Assembly: GCA_018377235.1 (NCBI GenBank)
Contig: JAGZZT010000009.1
Location: 1 to 64,000, forward strand
From: Clostridium sp.
GTDB lineage: Bacteria; Bacillota; Clostridia; Lachnospirales; Lachnospiraceae
DNA: 64,000 nucleotides
Direction: 5' to 3'
Shown here piece after piece: positions 50,176 through 59,205 of the stretch. The position numbers and the translations under genes are program-made. The notes below the pieces were generated by a model that was not told the origin of the DNA, did no database searches, and worked only from the letters and a program-made list of their open reading frames with translations. Numbering within the stretch: position 1 is the first letter of the stretch; each line of letters starts with the position of its first letter.

Positions 50176-51357
50176 ATGAGTAAAGAGTTGTTCGAAGCGT
50201 TAAACGTGCTCGAAAAAGAAAATAATATCAGCAAGGAAGTGCTTTTTGAGGCCATTGAGAATTCTCTCCTTACTGCCTGCAAGAATCATTTTGGCAAAGC
50301 GGACAATATCAAGGTATATATTGACAGAGAGAAGTGTGACTTTGCTGTTTACGCTGAGAAGGAGGTTGTGGAGGCGGTAGAGGATCCGCTGACACAGGTG
50401 AGCCTTGCAGAGGCGAAGCTTTTAGATCCGAGACACGTATATGGCGACATCATCCGGGTGAACATTAATTCTAAGGAGTTCGGACGTATCGCTACACAGA
50501 ACGCGAAAAACGTAATCCTCCAGAAGATCCGAGAGGAAGAGCGCACAGCCCTGTTTGACCAGTGGTACTGCAAGGAAAAGGACGTAGTTACCGGAATCGT
50601 CCAGCGCTATGTGGGGCATGATGTTTATATCGATCTGGGCAAAATTGACGCAGTTCTTAAAGAGAGTGAGCAGGTAAAGGGAGAGGAGTTCAAGCCTACC
50701 GAGCACATTAAGCTCTATATCCTGGAAGTGAAGAACACCAAGAAGGGACCGAGAATCACAGTTTCCAGAACTCATCCGGATCTGGTAAAACGTCTGTTTG
50801 AGTCTGAGGTTGCTGAGGTGAAGGACGGTATTGTTGAAATTAAGGCTATTGCCCGTGAGGCGGGATCCAGAACCAAGCTGGCTGTTTCTTCCAACGATCC
50901 GAATGTCGATCCAGTAGGCGCATGCGTAGGCTTAAACGGAGCCAGAGTAAATTCCGTTGTAAGCGAGTTAAACGGCGAGAAGATCGATATCATCAACTGG
51001 GATGAGAATCCGGCTCTCTTAATTGAGAACGCTTTAAGCCCGGCCAAGGTTATTTTCGTTGCAGCAGACGAGGAGGCCAGAGAGGCTCAGGTAATCGTGC
51101 CGGATTATCAGCTTTCTCTGGCTATCGGCAAGGAGGGCCAGAATGCAAGACTGGCGGCCAGACTGACCGGTTTTAAGATTGATATCAAGAGCGAGACTCA
51201 GGCTAGAGAGTCCGGACTTTTCGACGAGATGCAGATCGGATACGAGCAGGGTTTTGAGGAAGGCCTTCCGGAGGGCGTGGAGGCTGACGATTTCGCCGAT
51301 TATCAGGAGCCTTCCTCTGATTTTGCCGCAGAGCCTGAAGCAGGAGAGGAAAATTAA
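50176..51357 (+). CDS. nusA: Transcription termination/antitermination factor NusA
   Basis: 393 residues. N-terminal RNA polymerase-binding domain (1-130), S1 domain (about 134-200; VVTGIVQRYVGHDVYIDLGK), and two KH domains (about 230-345; DPVGACVGLNGARVNSVVSEL and LAIGKEGQNARLAARLTG). The acidic tail (about 355-393) replaces the C-terminal repeats of proteobacterial NusA. It modulates pausing, termination and coupling to translation. AGGAGGATAAAAAAAGAAA precedes ATG 50176. Confidence 0.96.
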   Translation: MSKELFEALNVLEKENNISKEVLFEAIENSLLTACKNHFGKADNIKVYIDREKCDFAVYAEKEVVEAVEDPLTQVSLAEAKLLDPRHVYGDIIRVNINSKEFGRIATQNAKNVILQKIREEERTALFDQWYCKEKDVVTGIVQRYVGHDVYIDLGKIDAVLKESEQVKGEEFKPTEHIKLYILEVKNTKKGPRITVSRTHPDLVKRLFESEVAEVKDGIVEIKAIAREAGSRTKLAVSSNDPNVDPVGACVGLNGARVNSVVSELNGEKIDIINWDENPALLIENALSPAKVIFVAADEEAREAQVIVPDYQLSLAIGKEGQNARLAARLTGFKIDIKSETQARESGLFDEMQIGYEQGFEEGLPEGVEADDFADYQEPSSDFAAEPEAGEEN

Positions 51358-51425
51358 AAATTTTCCCCGATCAGACGGATACTGGCAGGAAGAACAAGCA
51401 GATTGGGAAGTGAGAAGAATTGGGA

Positions 51426-51695
51426 ATGAAGAAGATCCCTTTAAGACAGTGCATCGGATGCGGTGAAATGAAGAGCAAGAAGGAACTGATCCGGGTGCTC
51501 AAGACCACAGAGGATGAGATTGTTATTGACGCCACGGGAAGGAAAAACGGCCGCGGCGCGTATATCTGCCCTTCAATGGATTGTTTTAAAAAGGCTGTAA
51601 AGAGCAGAGGCCTGGAACGCTCCCTGAAAATGGCGATTCCAAAGGAAGTGTATGAGGCGTTGGAAAAGGAGATGGGGCAGATTGGACAGCAGTAA
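51426..51695 (+). CDS. ylxR: YlxR (RnpM/DUF448) RNA-binding protein
   Basis: 89 residues from ATG 51426 (MKKIPLRQCIGCGEMKSKKE). The CIGC motif and later GRGAYICPSMDCFKKAVKSR define the YlxR family, a small basic RNA-binding protein found between nusA and infB, recently tied to RNase P control. A TTG two codons earlier is possible; neither start has a strong ribosome binding site. It overlaps ylxQ by 14 bases. Confidence 0.93.
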   Translation: MKKIPLRQCIGCGEMKSKKELIRVLKTTEDEIVIDATGRKNGRGAYICPSMDCFKKAVKSRGLERSLKMAIPKEVYEALEKEMGQIGQQ

Positions 51696-52017
51696 AAAGG
51701 CGCTGAACCTGTTAGGCATTGCCACTAAGGCAGGCAAGACAGCCAGCGGAGAATTTATGACAGAAAAGGCTGTGAAAGAGGGCCGGGCTTTCCTGGTTCT
51801 GGTATCAGAGGAAGCCTCTGTCAATACAAAAAAAATGTTTACCAATATGTGTACTTACTATAAGGTCCCCCTTTATTTTTTCGGTACGAAAGAAGAACTG
51901 GGCCACTCCATGGGCAGAGAGATGCGCGCATCTGCTGCCGTACTGGACAGCGGTTTGGCGAAAGCACTCGTGAAACAGTTGAATCAGAATGGAGGCGGCG
52001 TAAATGAGAGTCAATGA
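51682..52017 (+). CDS. ylxQ: YlxQ, L7Ae-family RNA-binding protein
   Basis: 111 residues beginning at TTG 51682 (SSKKALNLLGIATKAGKTA), with AAGGAG ten bases upstream. The L7Ae/L30e-like fold is shown by the KAGKTASGEFMTEKAVKEGR and FLVLVSEEASVNTKKMF blocks. It is presumed to bind kink-turn RNA. It overlaps ylxR upstream and infB by 14 bases downstream. Confidence 0.92.
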   Translation: MDSSKKALNLLGIATKAGKTASGEFMTEKAVKEGRAFLVLVSEEASVNTKKMFTNMCTYYKVPLYFFGTKEELGHSMGREMRASAAVLDSGLAKALVKQLNQNGGGVNESQ

Positions 52018-54919
52018 ATTGTCAAGGGAACTTGGAAAGACGAATAAAGAGGTTTTGGATTTACTGAAGAGGCAGGGCTATGATGTGAAGAGTCATTCTT
52101 CTAATATAAACAGTGATCAGATTGATGCTGTGAGAAGGAGCTTTGGACAGAAGCCGGAGCAGAGGGAACAGGTACAAAAGGAAAGAACAGGAAAGGCGGA
52201 AGCAGCGAGAGTGGAAGAGATTAAGAGAGAACCAGTAAGAACAGAAGCAGACGGAAACGGGACAGCCGAGCCGCCGAAGAAGAGGATTACGGCTGTATAC
52301 CGTCCGCAGAACAGCACGGCAAAGGGAACCGGCAGCAAGACAGGCGGACAGAGAACAGGACGTCAGGGTACATCCAGCCAGGGAAGCCGTGACGGCCAGG
52401 GAAACAGAGATGGTCAGAACCGTGGCTATGGAAGAGATGGCCAGGGAAGCCGTGACGGCCAGAACCGCGGCTATGGAAGAGACGGCCAGGGAAATAGAGA
52501 CGGTCAGAACCGCGGCTACGGAAGAGACGGCCAGGGAAATAGAGACGGTCAGAACCGCAGCTACGGAAGAGACGGTCAGGGAAATAGAGATGGTCAGAAC
52601 CGTGGCTATGGAAGAGATGGCCAGGGAAGCCGTGATGGCCAGAACCGCGGCTACGGAAGAGACGGCCAGGGAAGCCGTGACGGCCAGAGCCGCGGCTATG
52701 GAAGAGACGGCCAGGGAAATAGAGACGGTCAGAACCGCGGCTACGGAAGAGACGGTCAGGGAAATAGAGACGGTCAGAACCGCGGCTACGGAAGAGACGG
52801 CCAGGGAAATAGAGACGGCCAGAGCCGCGGCTATGGAAGAGATGGCCAGGGAAGCCGCGACGGTCAGAACCGCGGCTACGGAAGAGACGGCCAGGGAAGC
52901 CGCGACGGTCAGAGCCGTGGCTACGGAAGAGACAACCAGAGAGGCGGCAGAAGCGGAGCTTCCAAGCCATCCTTCGATGGACCGGTTGTTCAGAAGCCGC
53001 AGAATACAAAGCAGAATAAGAATAATTACAAGAACGACTACAAGAATGATAAGTACAGCAGACCGGAGCGCGAGGAAGAAATGCGTTCTAAATCCGGCAG
53101 AGGAGGAAAACCTGGAAAGGGTGCCTTCATTATGCCGCAGAAGAAGGAAGAGCCAAAGACAGAGCAGGTTAAGACCATTGTTCTTCCTGAGACAATTACA
53201 ATCAAAGAGCTGGCAGAGAAGATGAAGATGCAGCCGTCTGTTATCGTAAAGAAGCTGTTCCTTCAGGGAACAGTAGTTACCATCAACCAGGAGGTTGATT
53301 ACGATAAGGCAGAGGAGATCGCTATGGAGTTTGATATCCTCTGCGAGAAGGAGGAGAAGATCGATGTAATCGAGGAGCTGCTCCGTGAGGACGAGGAGGA
53401 CGAGAAGGATATGACAGAGCGTCCGCCGGTTGTATGTGTTATGGGACACGTTGACCACGGCAAGACCTCCCTTCTGGACGCTATCCGTCAGACTCACGTG
53501 ACAGCCAGAGAGGCCGGCGGAATCACACAGCACATCGGCGCTTATGTGGTTGAGAAGAACGGCCAGAGAATTACTTTCTTAGATACTCCTGGACATGAAG
53601 CTTTCACAGCTATGCGTATGAGAGGTGCCAAGTCTACAGATATCGCTATTTTAGTCGTGGCTGCAGACGACGGAGTAATGCCTCAGACCATCGAGGCCAT
53701 TAACCATGCTAAGGCAGCAGGAGTTGAGATTATTGTTGCTGTCAATAAGATCGATAAGCCAAGCGCTAACGTAGAGAAGGTAAAACAGGAATTAATCGAG
53801 TATGAGCTGGTAGCTGAGGACTGGGGCGGAAGCACAGTATTTGTTCCAGTATCTGCACACACTGGCCAGGGTATCGAGGAACTTCTGGAGATGATTCTTT
53901 TAACGGCAGAGGTGAAGGAGCTGAAGGCAAATCCGAACCGCCGTGCAAGAGGTCTTATCATCGAGGCAGAGCTTGATAAGGGCAAGGGCCCGGTTGCCAC
54001 TGTTCTGGTTCAGAAGGGAACGCTTCACGTGGGAGATCCGGTTGCCTGCGGCTCTTGTTACGGTAAAGTCCGTGCCATGATGGATGACAAGGGACGCCGT
54101 GTAAAAGAGGCAGGCCCGTCCACTCCGGTAGAGATTCTGGGACTGAACGATGTTCCTAATGCCGGCGAGGTATTCGTGGCCACTGAGAACGAGAAAGAGG
54201 CCAGAAGCTTTGCAGAGACATTTATCTCTGAGGGCAAAAATAAATTAATTGAAGACACCAAGGCAAAACTGTCCCTGGATGATCTATTCTCACAGATTAA
54301 GGCAGGAAACGTAAAGGAACTTCCTCTGATTGTAAAGGCGGATGTTCAGGGCTCCGTGGAGGCTGTAAAGCAGAGCCTTACAAAGCTCTCCAACGAGGAG
54401 GTTATGGTAAAGGTAATCCATGGCGGTGTAGGAGCGATCAACGAGTCTGACGTGAACCTGGCAGCTGCTTCCAACGCGATTATCATTGGCTTCAATGTGC
54501 GTCCTGACGCCACAGCCAAGTCTATCTCCGAGCGCGAGAAGGTAGACGTGAGACTGTACCGCGTTATTTACCAGGCGATTGAGGATGTAGAAGCAGCCAT
54601 GAAGGGTATGTTAGACCCAATCTATGAGGAGCAGGTAATCGGCCATGCAGTAGTGCGTCAGACATTCAAGGCATCCGGTGTGGGAACCATTGCGGGCTCT
54701 TATGTTCTGGATGGTAAATTCCAGAGAGGATGCAAGGCCAGAATCACCCGCGACGGCGAGCAGATTTTCGATGGAAATCTGGCTTCCTTAAAGAGATTTA
54801 AGGATGACGTGAAGGAAGTAGCGTCAGGCTATGAGTGCGGTCTTGTATTTGAGAAGTTCAATGATCTCCAGGAGGACGATATGATTGAGGCTTACGCAAT
54901 GGTAGAGGTTCCCAGATAG
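52004..54919 (+). CDS. infB: Translation initiation factor IF-2 with repeat-rich N-terminus
   Basis: 971 residues. The N-terminal IF2N motif (MRVNELSRELGKTNKEVLDL) is followed by a disordered region in which residues 129-308 are twelve 15-residue repeats (RDGQG[N/S]RDGQ[N/S]RGYG). A second IF2N-like segment (about 390-440) precedes the G domain with GHVDHGKTS near 480, DTPGHEAF and NKID, then domains II, III and IV to the C-terminus. IF-2 brings initiator fMet-tRNA to the 30S subunit with GTP. The repeats make this an unusually RNA-binding-like (RGG-type) linker; the catalytic core looks normal. ATG 52004 has GGAGGCGGCGTAA. Confidence 0.96.
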   Translation: MRVNELSRELGKTNKEVLDLLKRQGYDVKSHSSNINSDQIDAVRRSFGQKPEQREQVQKERTGKAEAARVEEIKREPVRTEADGNGTAEPPKKRITAVYRPQNSTAKGTGSKTGGQRTGRQGTSSQGSRDGQGNRDGQNRGYGRDGQGSRDGQNRGYGRDGQGNRDGQNRGYGRDGQGNRDGQNRSYGRDGQGNRDGQNRGYGRDGQGSRDGQNRGYGRDGQGSRDGQSRGYGRDGQGNRDGQNRGYGRDGQGNRDGQNRGYGRDGQGNRDGQSRGYGRDGQGSRDGQNRGYGRDGQGSRDGQSRGYGRDNQRGGRSGASKPSFDGPVVQKPQNTKQNKNNYKNDYKNDKYSRPEREEEMRSKSGRGGKPGKGAFIMPQKKEEPKTEQVKTIVLPETITIKELAEKMKMQPSVIVKKLFLQGTVVTINQEVDYDKAEEIAMEFDILCEKEEKIDVIEELLREDEEDEKDMTERPPVVCVMGHVDHGKTSLLDAIRQTHVTAREAGGITQHIGAYVVEKNGQRITFLDTPGHEAFTAMRMRGAKSTDIAILVVAADDGVMPQTIEAINHAKAAGVEIIVAVNKIDKPSANVEKVKQELIEYELVAEDWGGSTVFVPVSAHTGQGIEELLEMILLTAEVKELKANPNRRARGLIIEAELDKGKGPVATVLVQKGTLHVGDPVACGSCYGKVRAMMDDKGRRVKEAGPSTPVEILGLNDVPNAGEVFVATENEKEARSFAETFISEGKNKLIEDTKAKLSLDDLFSQIKAGNVKELPLIVKADVQGSVEAVKQSLTKLSNEEVMVKVIHGGVGAINESDVNLAAASNAIIIGFNVRPDATAKSISEREKVDVRLYRVIYQAIEDVEAAMKGMLDPIYEEQVIGHAVVRQTFKASGVGTIAGSYVLDGKFQRGCKARITRDGEQIFDGNLASLKRFKDDVKEVASGYECGLVFEKFNDLQEDDMIEAYAMVEVPR
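52388..52927 (+). repeat. Twelve 45-bp tandem repeats inside infB
   Basis: Twelve in-frame copies of a 45-base unit encode RDGQGNRDGQNRGYG with Asn/Ser swaps and one Gly/Ser change. Copies differ mainly at third positions and at AAT AGA/AGC CGT choices, and neighbouring units share variants, which indicates repeated slippage or recombination. Confidence 0.97.
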
Positions 54920-54958
54920 GGAACCCGCCCTTGCGGGGCTACTGGAAAGCGAGGCAAT

Positions 54959-55357
54959 ATGCGTAAAAACAGCATTAAGAATACAAGAATTAACAGCGAA
55001 GTTCAGAGAGAACTGAGCAGTATTATCAGCAGGGAAATTAAGGATCCCAGAATCCACCCTATGACCACCGTTGTATCGGTGGAGGTGACGCCTGATTTAA
55101 AATACTGTAAGGCTTATATCAGCGTTCTCGGAAGCGAGGAGGCAGGCAAGGATACCATCAAGGGGTTAAAGAGCGCAGAGGGCTTTGTCCGCAGGCAGCT
55201 GGCAAGCAGAATCAATCTGCGCAACACGCCGGAGATTACTTTTGTGCTGGATCAGTCCATTGAGTACGGCGTTCATATGACCCATTTGATTAATGAGGTA
55301 ACAAAAGATCTGGACACAGAAGAAAATACAGAGCAGGAGACAGAGGAGCAGCTTTAG
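54959..55357 (+). CDS. rbfA: Ribosome-binding factor A
   Basis: 132 residues, type-II KH fold: KNTRINSEVQRELSSIISRE, VSVEVTPDLKYCKAYISVLG, RRQLASRINLRNTPEITFVLD. It binds the 30S subunit during late maturation. The C-terminus is a Glu/Thr-rich tail. A 12-bp perfect stem (55334-55345 with 55363-55374) covers the last codons and the stop, possibly protecting the mRNA end or tuning the next gene. Start ATG 54959 without a strong SD (GGAAAGCGAGGCAAT). Confidence 0.95.
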   Translation: MRKNSIKNTRINSEVQRELSSIISREIKDPRIHPMTTVVSVEVTPDLKYCKAYISVLGSEEAGKDTIKGLKSAEGFVRRQLASRINLRNTPEITFVLDQSIEYGVHMTHLINEVTKDLDTEENTEQETEEQL

Positions 55358-55374
55358 GGCTTCTCTGTCTCCTG
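55334..55374 (+). repeat. 12-bp hairpin across the rbfA stop codon
   Basis: CAGGAGACAGAG (55334-55345) and its exact reverse complement (55363-55374) enclose 17 bases with the TAG stop. TTCTGG follows, so it is not a standard terminator. Confidence 0.6.
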
Positions 55375-55424
55375 TTCTGGAAAAAAGGGACTGCAGAGCG
55401 TTTTAACTTGAAGGGATGATGAAT

Positions 55425-56411
55425 ATGAACCAGCTATTAGAAAACAGGCTGAATCTGGCAAAGACAGCTGTGATTCTGGGGCACGTCCATCCGGACGGCG
55501 ACTGCGTAGGCTCCACTCTGGGACTCTACAATTACCTTACAGCCCATTATCCTGAGCTGAAGGTAGATCTTTACTTGGATCATCCAGACCAGAAGTTTGC
55601 CTATTTAAAACAGTTTGACTGTATCCGCTGTGGATATGAGGAGGGAAAACGCTATGATCTGTGTATAACCTGCGACAGCAGCGACATAGAGAGACTGGGA
55701 GCGTTTAAGCCCTACTTTGAGACGGCCGGATATACTTTCTGCGTGGATCATCATGTGACAAATCAGGGCTTTGCACAGGAAAACTGCGTGGAGCCGGACG
55801 CCAGCTCGGCCAGCGAGGTGGTATGTACTCTGCTTGATATGGAAAAAATTGATTTGGCGGCGGCAGAATGCTTTTATACAGGAATTGTTCACGATACGGG
55901 CGTGTTTAAATTCAGCTGCACTTCGGGGCGGACCATGGAAATCGCTGGAAAGCTGATAGACAAGGGAATTGACACTACGGAGATTATTGACGGGAGTTTT
56001 TATCGGAAAACCTATGTGCAAAACCAGATTTTAGGCCGCGCTCTGCTGGAAAGTGTTCTGTTTATGAATGGAACATGCATTTTCAGCTCTGTGACGAAAA
56101 AAGAAATGGAATTCTACGGAGTGACAAATAAGGAGCTGGATGGAATTATTGATCAGCTGCGTCTGACTGAGGGGGTAGAGGTAGCCATTTTCATGTATGA
56201 AACAGGAGTCAGTGAGTTCAAGGTGAGCATGCGCTCCTGCAAATATGTGGATGTGAGCCGGATTGCCGCTTACTTTGGCGGAGGCGGTCATGTGAGAGCA
56301 GCTGGCTGCACCATGTCGGGAACGCTGCACGATGTTCTCAATAACCTGGCGCCCCATATTGAACAGCAGATTCTTGCACGGGAGGCAGAACACGGATGTT
56401 TCACGGAGTAA
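55425..56411 (+). CDS. nrnA: DHH-family nanoRNase/pAp phosphatase NrnA
   Basis: 328 residues. DHH domain motifs LGHVHPDGDCVGSTLG, TCDSSDIERLG and CVDHHVTNQGF supply the metal ligands; the C-terminal DHHA1 domain ends with FGGGGHVRAAGCTMSG for substrate binding. It degrades 2-5 nt RNAs and dephosphorylates pAp. ATG 55425 (MNQLLENRLN) lies nine bases after GAAGGGA; two earlier in-frame ATGs are closer to it. It overlaps truB by 16 bases. Confidence 0.94.
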   Translation: MNQLLENRLNLAKTAVILGHVHPDGDCVGSTLGLYNYLTAHYPELKVDLYLDHPDQKFAYLKQFDCIRCGYEEGKRYDLCITCDSSDIERLGAFKPYFETAGYTFCVDHHVTNQGFAQENCVEPDASSASEVVCTLLDMEKIDLAAAECFYTGIVHDTGVFKFSCTSGRTMEIAGKLIDKGIDTTEIIDGSFYRKTYVQNQILGRALLESVLFMNGTCIFSSVTKKEMEFYGVTNKELDGIIDQLRLTEGVEVAIFMYETGVSEFKVSMRSCKYVDVSRIAAYFGGGGHVRAAGCTMSGTLHDVLNNLAPHIEQQILAREAEHGCFTE

Positions 56412-57331
56412 TCAATATTTATAAGGAGCCGGGCTATACCTCCCATGATGTGGTAGCCAAGCTCCGCGGAATTTTAAAACAGAAAAAAATCGGCCACACA
56501 GGAACTCTGGATCCGGCGGCAGAGGGAGTTCTCCCTGTATGCCTGGGAAAGGGAACGAAGCTCTGCGACATGCTGACAGACAAGACGAAGACCTATCAGG
56601 CCGTGATGCTGCTGGGTATTTCCACAGACACCCAGGACACTACTGGAACCGTTCTTTCGGAGAGGAGTACAGAGGAGATTGATGAAGCTGCTGCTGCAGA
56701 GGCGGCAAAGAGCTTTGTAGGTCTGTACTATCAGGTTCCTCCTATGTACTCTGCGCTCAAGGTCAACGGAAAAAAGCTCTACGAGCTGGCCAGAGAGGGA
56801 AAAGAGGTGGAGCGGCAGGCCAGGCCGGTGGAAATTTTGGATCTCTCTATTGATGGGATGGATCTGCCCAGAGTAACGATGACAGTCCGCTGTTCCAAGG
56901 GAACTTATATCCGGACTCTCTGCCATGACATTGGTGAGAAGCTGGGCTGCGGCGCCTGCATGGAGCATCTGCTCCGGACTCAGGTGGAGCGGTTTCAGGT
57001 AAAGGACAGCCTGACATTATCCCAGGTAGAGGAACTTGTGAAAGCGGGAAACATTGAGGAAAAAATTATCCCGGTAGATCAGATGTTTTCTGATTTTTCT
57101 GCTTTCTTTTCCGAAGATAAAACCCTGGACAGGCTGCTGTCAAACGGCAACTTTTTCTTAAAAAGCCAGGCCAGGGGACGGTGGGAGCCAGCCGCAGAGG
57201 AGGGCGTACTGGAACAGGATGGCAGTATGTGCCGCGTGTATGACGGAGACGGCCGTTTTATTGGGGTTTATGAGTACAGGGCGTCGGAGGAGAAATGGAA
57301 GCCGAGGAAAATTTTTCTGGGAGGAGAGTAG
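56396..57331 (+). CDS. truB: tRNA pseudouridine(55) synthase
   Basis: 311 residues. KIGHTGTLDPAAEGVLPV contains the catalytic Asp39; YQAVMLLGISTDTQD, VPPMYSALKVNGKKLYELAR and CSKGTYIRTLCHDIGE are the remaining TruB blocks. It makes Psi55 in the T-loop of tRNA. ATG 56396 lies within the nrnA end. A C-terminal extension of about 75 residues resembles the PUA-like tail of Gram-positive TruB. Confidence 0.96.
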   Translation: MFHGVINIYKEPGYTSHDVVAKLRGILKQKKIGHTGTLDPAAEGVLPVCLGKGTKLCDMLTDKTKTYQAVMLLGISTDTQDTTGTVLSERSTEEIDEAAAAEAAKSFVGLYYQVPPMYSALKVNGKKLYELAREGKEVERQARPVEILDLSIDGMDLPRVTMTVRCSKGTYIRTLCHDIGEKLGCGACMEHLLRTQVERFQVKDSLTLSQVEELVKAGNIEEKIIPVDQMFSDFSAFFSEDKTLDRLLSNGNFFLKSQARGRWEPAAEEGVLEQDGSMCRVYDGDGRFIGVYEYRASEEKWKPRKIFLGGE

Positions 57332-57333
57332 CC

Positions 57334-58275
57334 ATGGAATACATCAGAGGAACCAGGGAATTTCAGATCGGAGAGCCTACAGCCGTAACTCTTGGAAAGT
57401 TTGACGGACTGCACAGAGGCCACAAAAAGCTTCTGGAGGAGCTGTTTAAATTCAGGGAAAAGGGCTGCAAGACAGCTGTCTTTACCTTTGAGACGGCGCC
57501 GGGAACCCTGATTCGGAAGAAACTTCAGACTATGATTACCACAAATGAGGAGCGGTATGAAAATCTGAAGAATGCCGGTGTAGATTATCTGGTGGAATAT
57601 CCATTTAACGAGCAGGTGGCTTCTATGAGCCCAGAAGAATTTGTGGTTCATGTGCTGAAGGATCAGATGAATGCCAAAGCGATTGTGGCTGGCACAGATT
57701 TTCACTTTGGATGCAGGCGGAGCGGAGATGTGGAGTTTTTAAAGGCGAATGCTGAGAGGCTTCACTATGACCTGGCTGTAGTAGAGAAGGCCATGGACGG
57801 AGAGAGGGAAATCAGCAGTACCTACATCAGGGAAGAGCTGGCTGCCGGACGGATTGAGAAGGCCAACGAACTGTTAGGTTATACCTACTCTATCCAGGGC
57901 CGTGTGGTTCACGGAAAACATATGGGAACCGGCATGGGATTTCCTACAGTGAACCTGCTTCCGCCTTCCCAGAAACATCTTCCAGCTTTCGGCGTATATC
58001 TGTCTGAGGTGGAGATTGATGGGAAGATTTATCCTGGAATTACCAATATTGGAAGAAAGCCTACTATCAAGGGAGAGCATCCGGCAGGAGTGGAGACTCA
58101 TATTTACAATTGGACAAAGGATATTTATGGAAAGAATGTGAAGGTGAGACTTTTAACCTTCATGCGTCCAGAGCGCAAATTTAATTCTGTGGAAGATTTA
58201 AAGGCGCAGGTGCTGGGCGATAAAGAAAAAGGCCGGATCTGGCATCAGAACCGGCAGCAAGATATCAGAATGTAA
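57334..58275 (+). CDS. ribF: Bifunctional riboflavin kinase/FMN adenylyltransferase
   Basis: 313 residues. N-terminal FAD synthetase nucleotidyltransferase domain (VTLGKFDGLHRGHKKLL, GTDFHFGCRRSGD, ISSTYIREELAAGRIEKAN) and C-terminal riboflavin kinase domain (about 185-310; GRVVHGKHMGTGMGFPTVNL, YPGITNIGRKPTI). It makes FMN then FAD. ATG 57334 two bases after truB with GGGAGGAGAGTAGCC. It is the last gene of the operon, closed by a strong terminator. Confidence 0.95.
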   Translation: MEYIRGTREFQIGEPTAVTLGKFDGLHRGHKKLLEELFKFREKGCKTAVFTFETAPGTLIRKKLQTMITTNEERYENLKNAGVDYLVEYPFNEQVASMSPEEFVVHVLKDQMNAKAIVAGTDFHFGCRRSGDVEFLKANAERLHYDLAVVEKAMDGEREISSTYIREELAAGRIEKANELLGYTYSIQGRVVHGKHMGTGMGFPTVNLLPPSQKHLPAFGVYLSEVEIDGKIYPGITNIGRKPTIKGEHPAGVETHIYNWTKDIYGKNVKVRLLTFMRPERKFNSVEDLKAQVLGDKEKGRIWHQNRQQDIRM

Positions 58276-58283
58276 AATGAAAA

Positions 58284-58334
58284 GGCAGACGCAGGACGCG
58301 CATCTTCAAGGAATACGTCCTGCGTCTGCTTTTT
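58284..58334 (+). terminator. Terminator of the rimP-ribF operon
   Basis: GGCAGACGCAGGACG and CGTCCTGCGTCTGCT form a 15-bp stem (one G-U) followed by TTTT. Confidence 0.93.
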
Positions 58335-58405
58335 AACTGTTTTTGACTGCTGTGAAATTTTGTATTATGAGATATGTTTTGAAAATGTATTTTGTGAGGC
58401 GTATT

Positions 58406-58840
58406 CTATGAATCGCCGCGCTTCTCAAGCATCTGTTCCACCTGGTCGCAGGCCATCCTGATATATTCGGAGAGAGAAAGCTCTCCGCAGCCTACAATGG
58501 TGTGGCTGCAGCGGTGGCTGACGGGAATCAGAAGCTTGTGAGCGGGACTTTTTCCAACGGCCGCTGCCATGGTTTCTGTCACTTCACCCAGAAGAGAATC
58601 GGCGATGACGATACCCACTGGACCAATAATAATATCTGCCGAGCGGCTGTTTACCACTACTGGATTTTCTCCGGTAGCGCCCCAGTCGGCTCCGGCCTTT
58701 ATCATGGCTGCGGTGGCAATGCTGTTAGTGCCCACGGCGGTGAGGGGGAGTTCTGGAAAACGCTTTTTCAGCTGCTCCACAATACCCTTTCCCATGCGGC
58801 CGCCCTGGCCGTCTATAATTACAATCTGCAGTCTGTTCAT
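58406..58840 (-). CDS. DUF3842 family protein
   Basis: 144 residues. The Rossmann-like start IVIIDGQGGRMGKGIVEQLK, GTNSIATAAMIKAGADWGATGENPVVVN and PVGIVIADSLLGEVTETMAAAVG are the DUF3842 pattern, a family of strict anaerobes. The GQGGRMG loop suggests nucleotide or phosphate binding. A C-terminal HRCSHTIVGCGE has Cys/His that might bind a metal. The function is unknown. It is a lone minus-strand gene with weak ribosome binding site GAGAGGGTTAGAT. Confidence 0.85.
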   Translation of the reverse strand: MNRLQIVIIDGQGGRMGKGIVEQLKKRFPELPLTAVGTNSIATAAMIKAGADWGATGENPVVVNSRSADIIIGPVGIVIADSLLGEVTETMAAAVGKSPAHKLLIPVSHRCSHTIVGCGELSLSEYIRMACDQVEQMLEKRGDS

Positions 58841-59205
58841 ATCTAACCCTCTCTATCTGCCTTCTCAACCTGATTCTCTCGATATAATTCTTTCTGCGCT
58901 TTCTGAAATCTGCCGGAAATCTGATAAAGAATCAGAGTCATTGTGAGCCGAAAATAAAAGAAAACCGGCCTGCCTGCCATGACAGCTGCCAGCCGGAAAT
59001 AATACCCCACTATATCCTTGTCAGTATAGCACAAAAACCAGAGAAATGAAAGACAAAATTCTACATCAAAACTAAAATTTTTTATTTACAGAGCCTGATT
59101 TTTCTATTATAATGCTGATAATGGTTAACTAGGGCCTGAACTCAGGCCTTGGCAGACATAGTAAAGAAAGCAAACGCAAACTGGTGACAATGAGAGGGAG
59201 AAAAC
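58841..59205. promoter_or_regulatory. carB promoter: Divergent promoter region between DUF3842 and carB
   Basis: For carB, TTTACA (59085-59090), 17 bases and TATAAT (59108-59113) form a strong promoter. Its leader carries an 8-bp hairpin around GGCCTG-AACT-CAGGCC (59133-59148) without a T-tract, so not a PyrR-type attenuator in standard form. On the minus strand a TATACT near 59025 may serve DUF3842. A GC-rich dyad CCGGC-N-GCCGG lies near 58965-58997. A 63-codon minus-strand frame here lacks support as a gene. Confidence 0.65.

Noticed and set aside
52061..53533. A 490-codon minus-strand frame (and shorter ones) opposite infB
   Set aside because: It is a shadow of the repetitive infB coding region; its Ser/Val/Ala repeats mirror the 45-bp units and the codon pattern follows infB.
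58843..59034. A 63-codon minus-strand frame upstream of DUF3842
   Set aside because: It begins at the likely promoter of DUF3842, has no ribosome binding site and contains a GC-rich dyad; more likely leader than gene.
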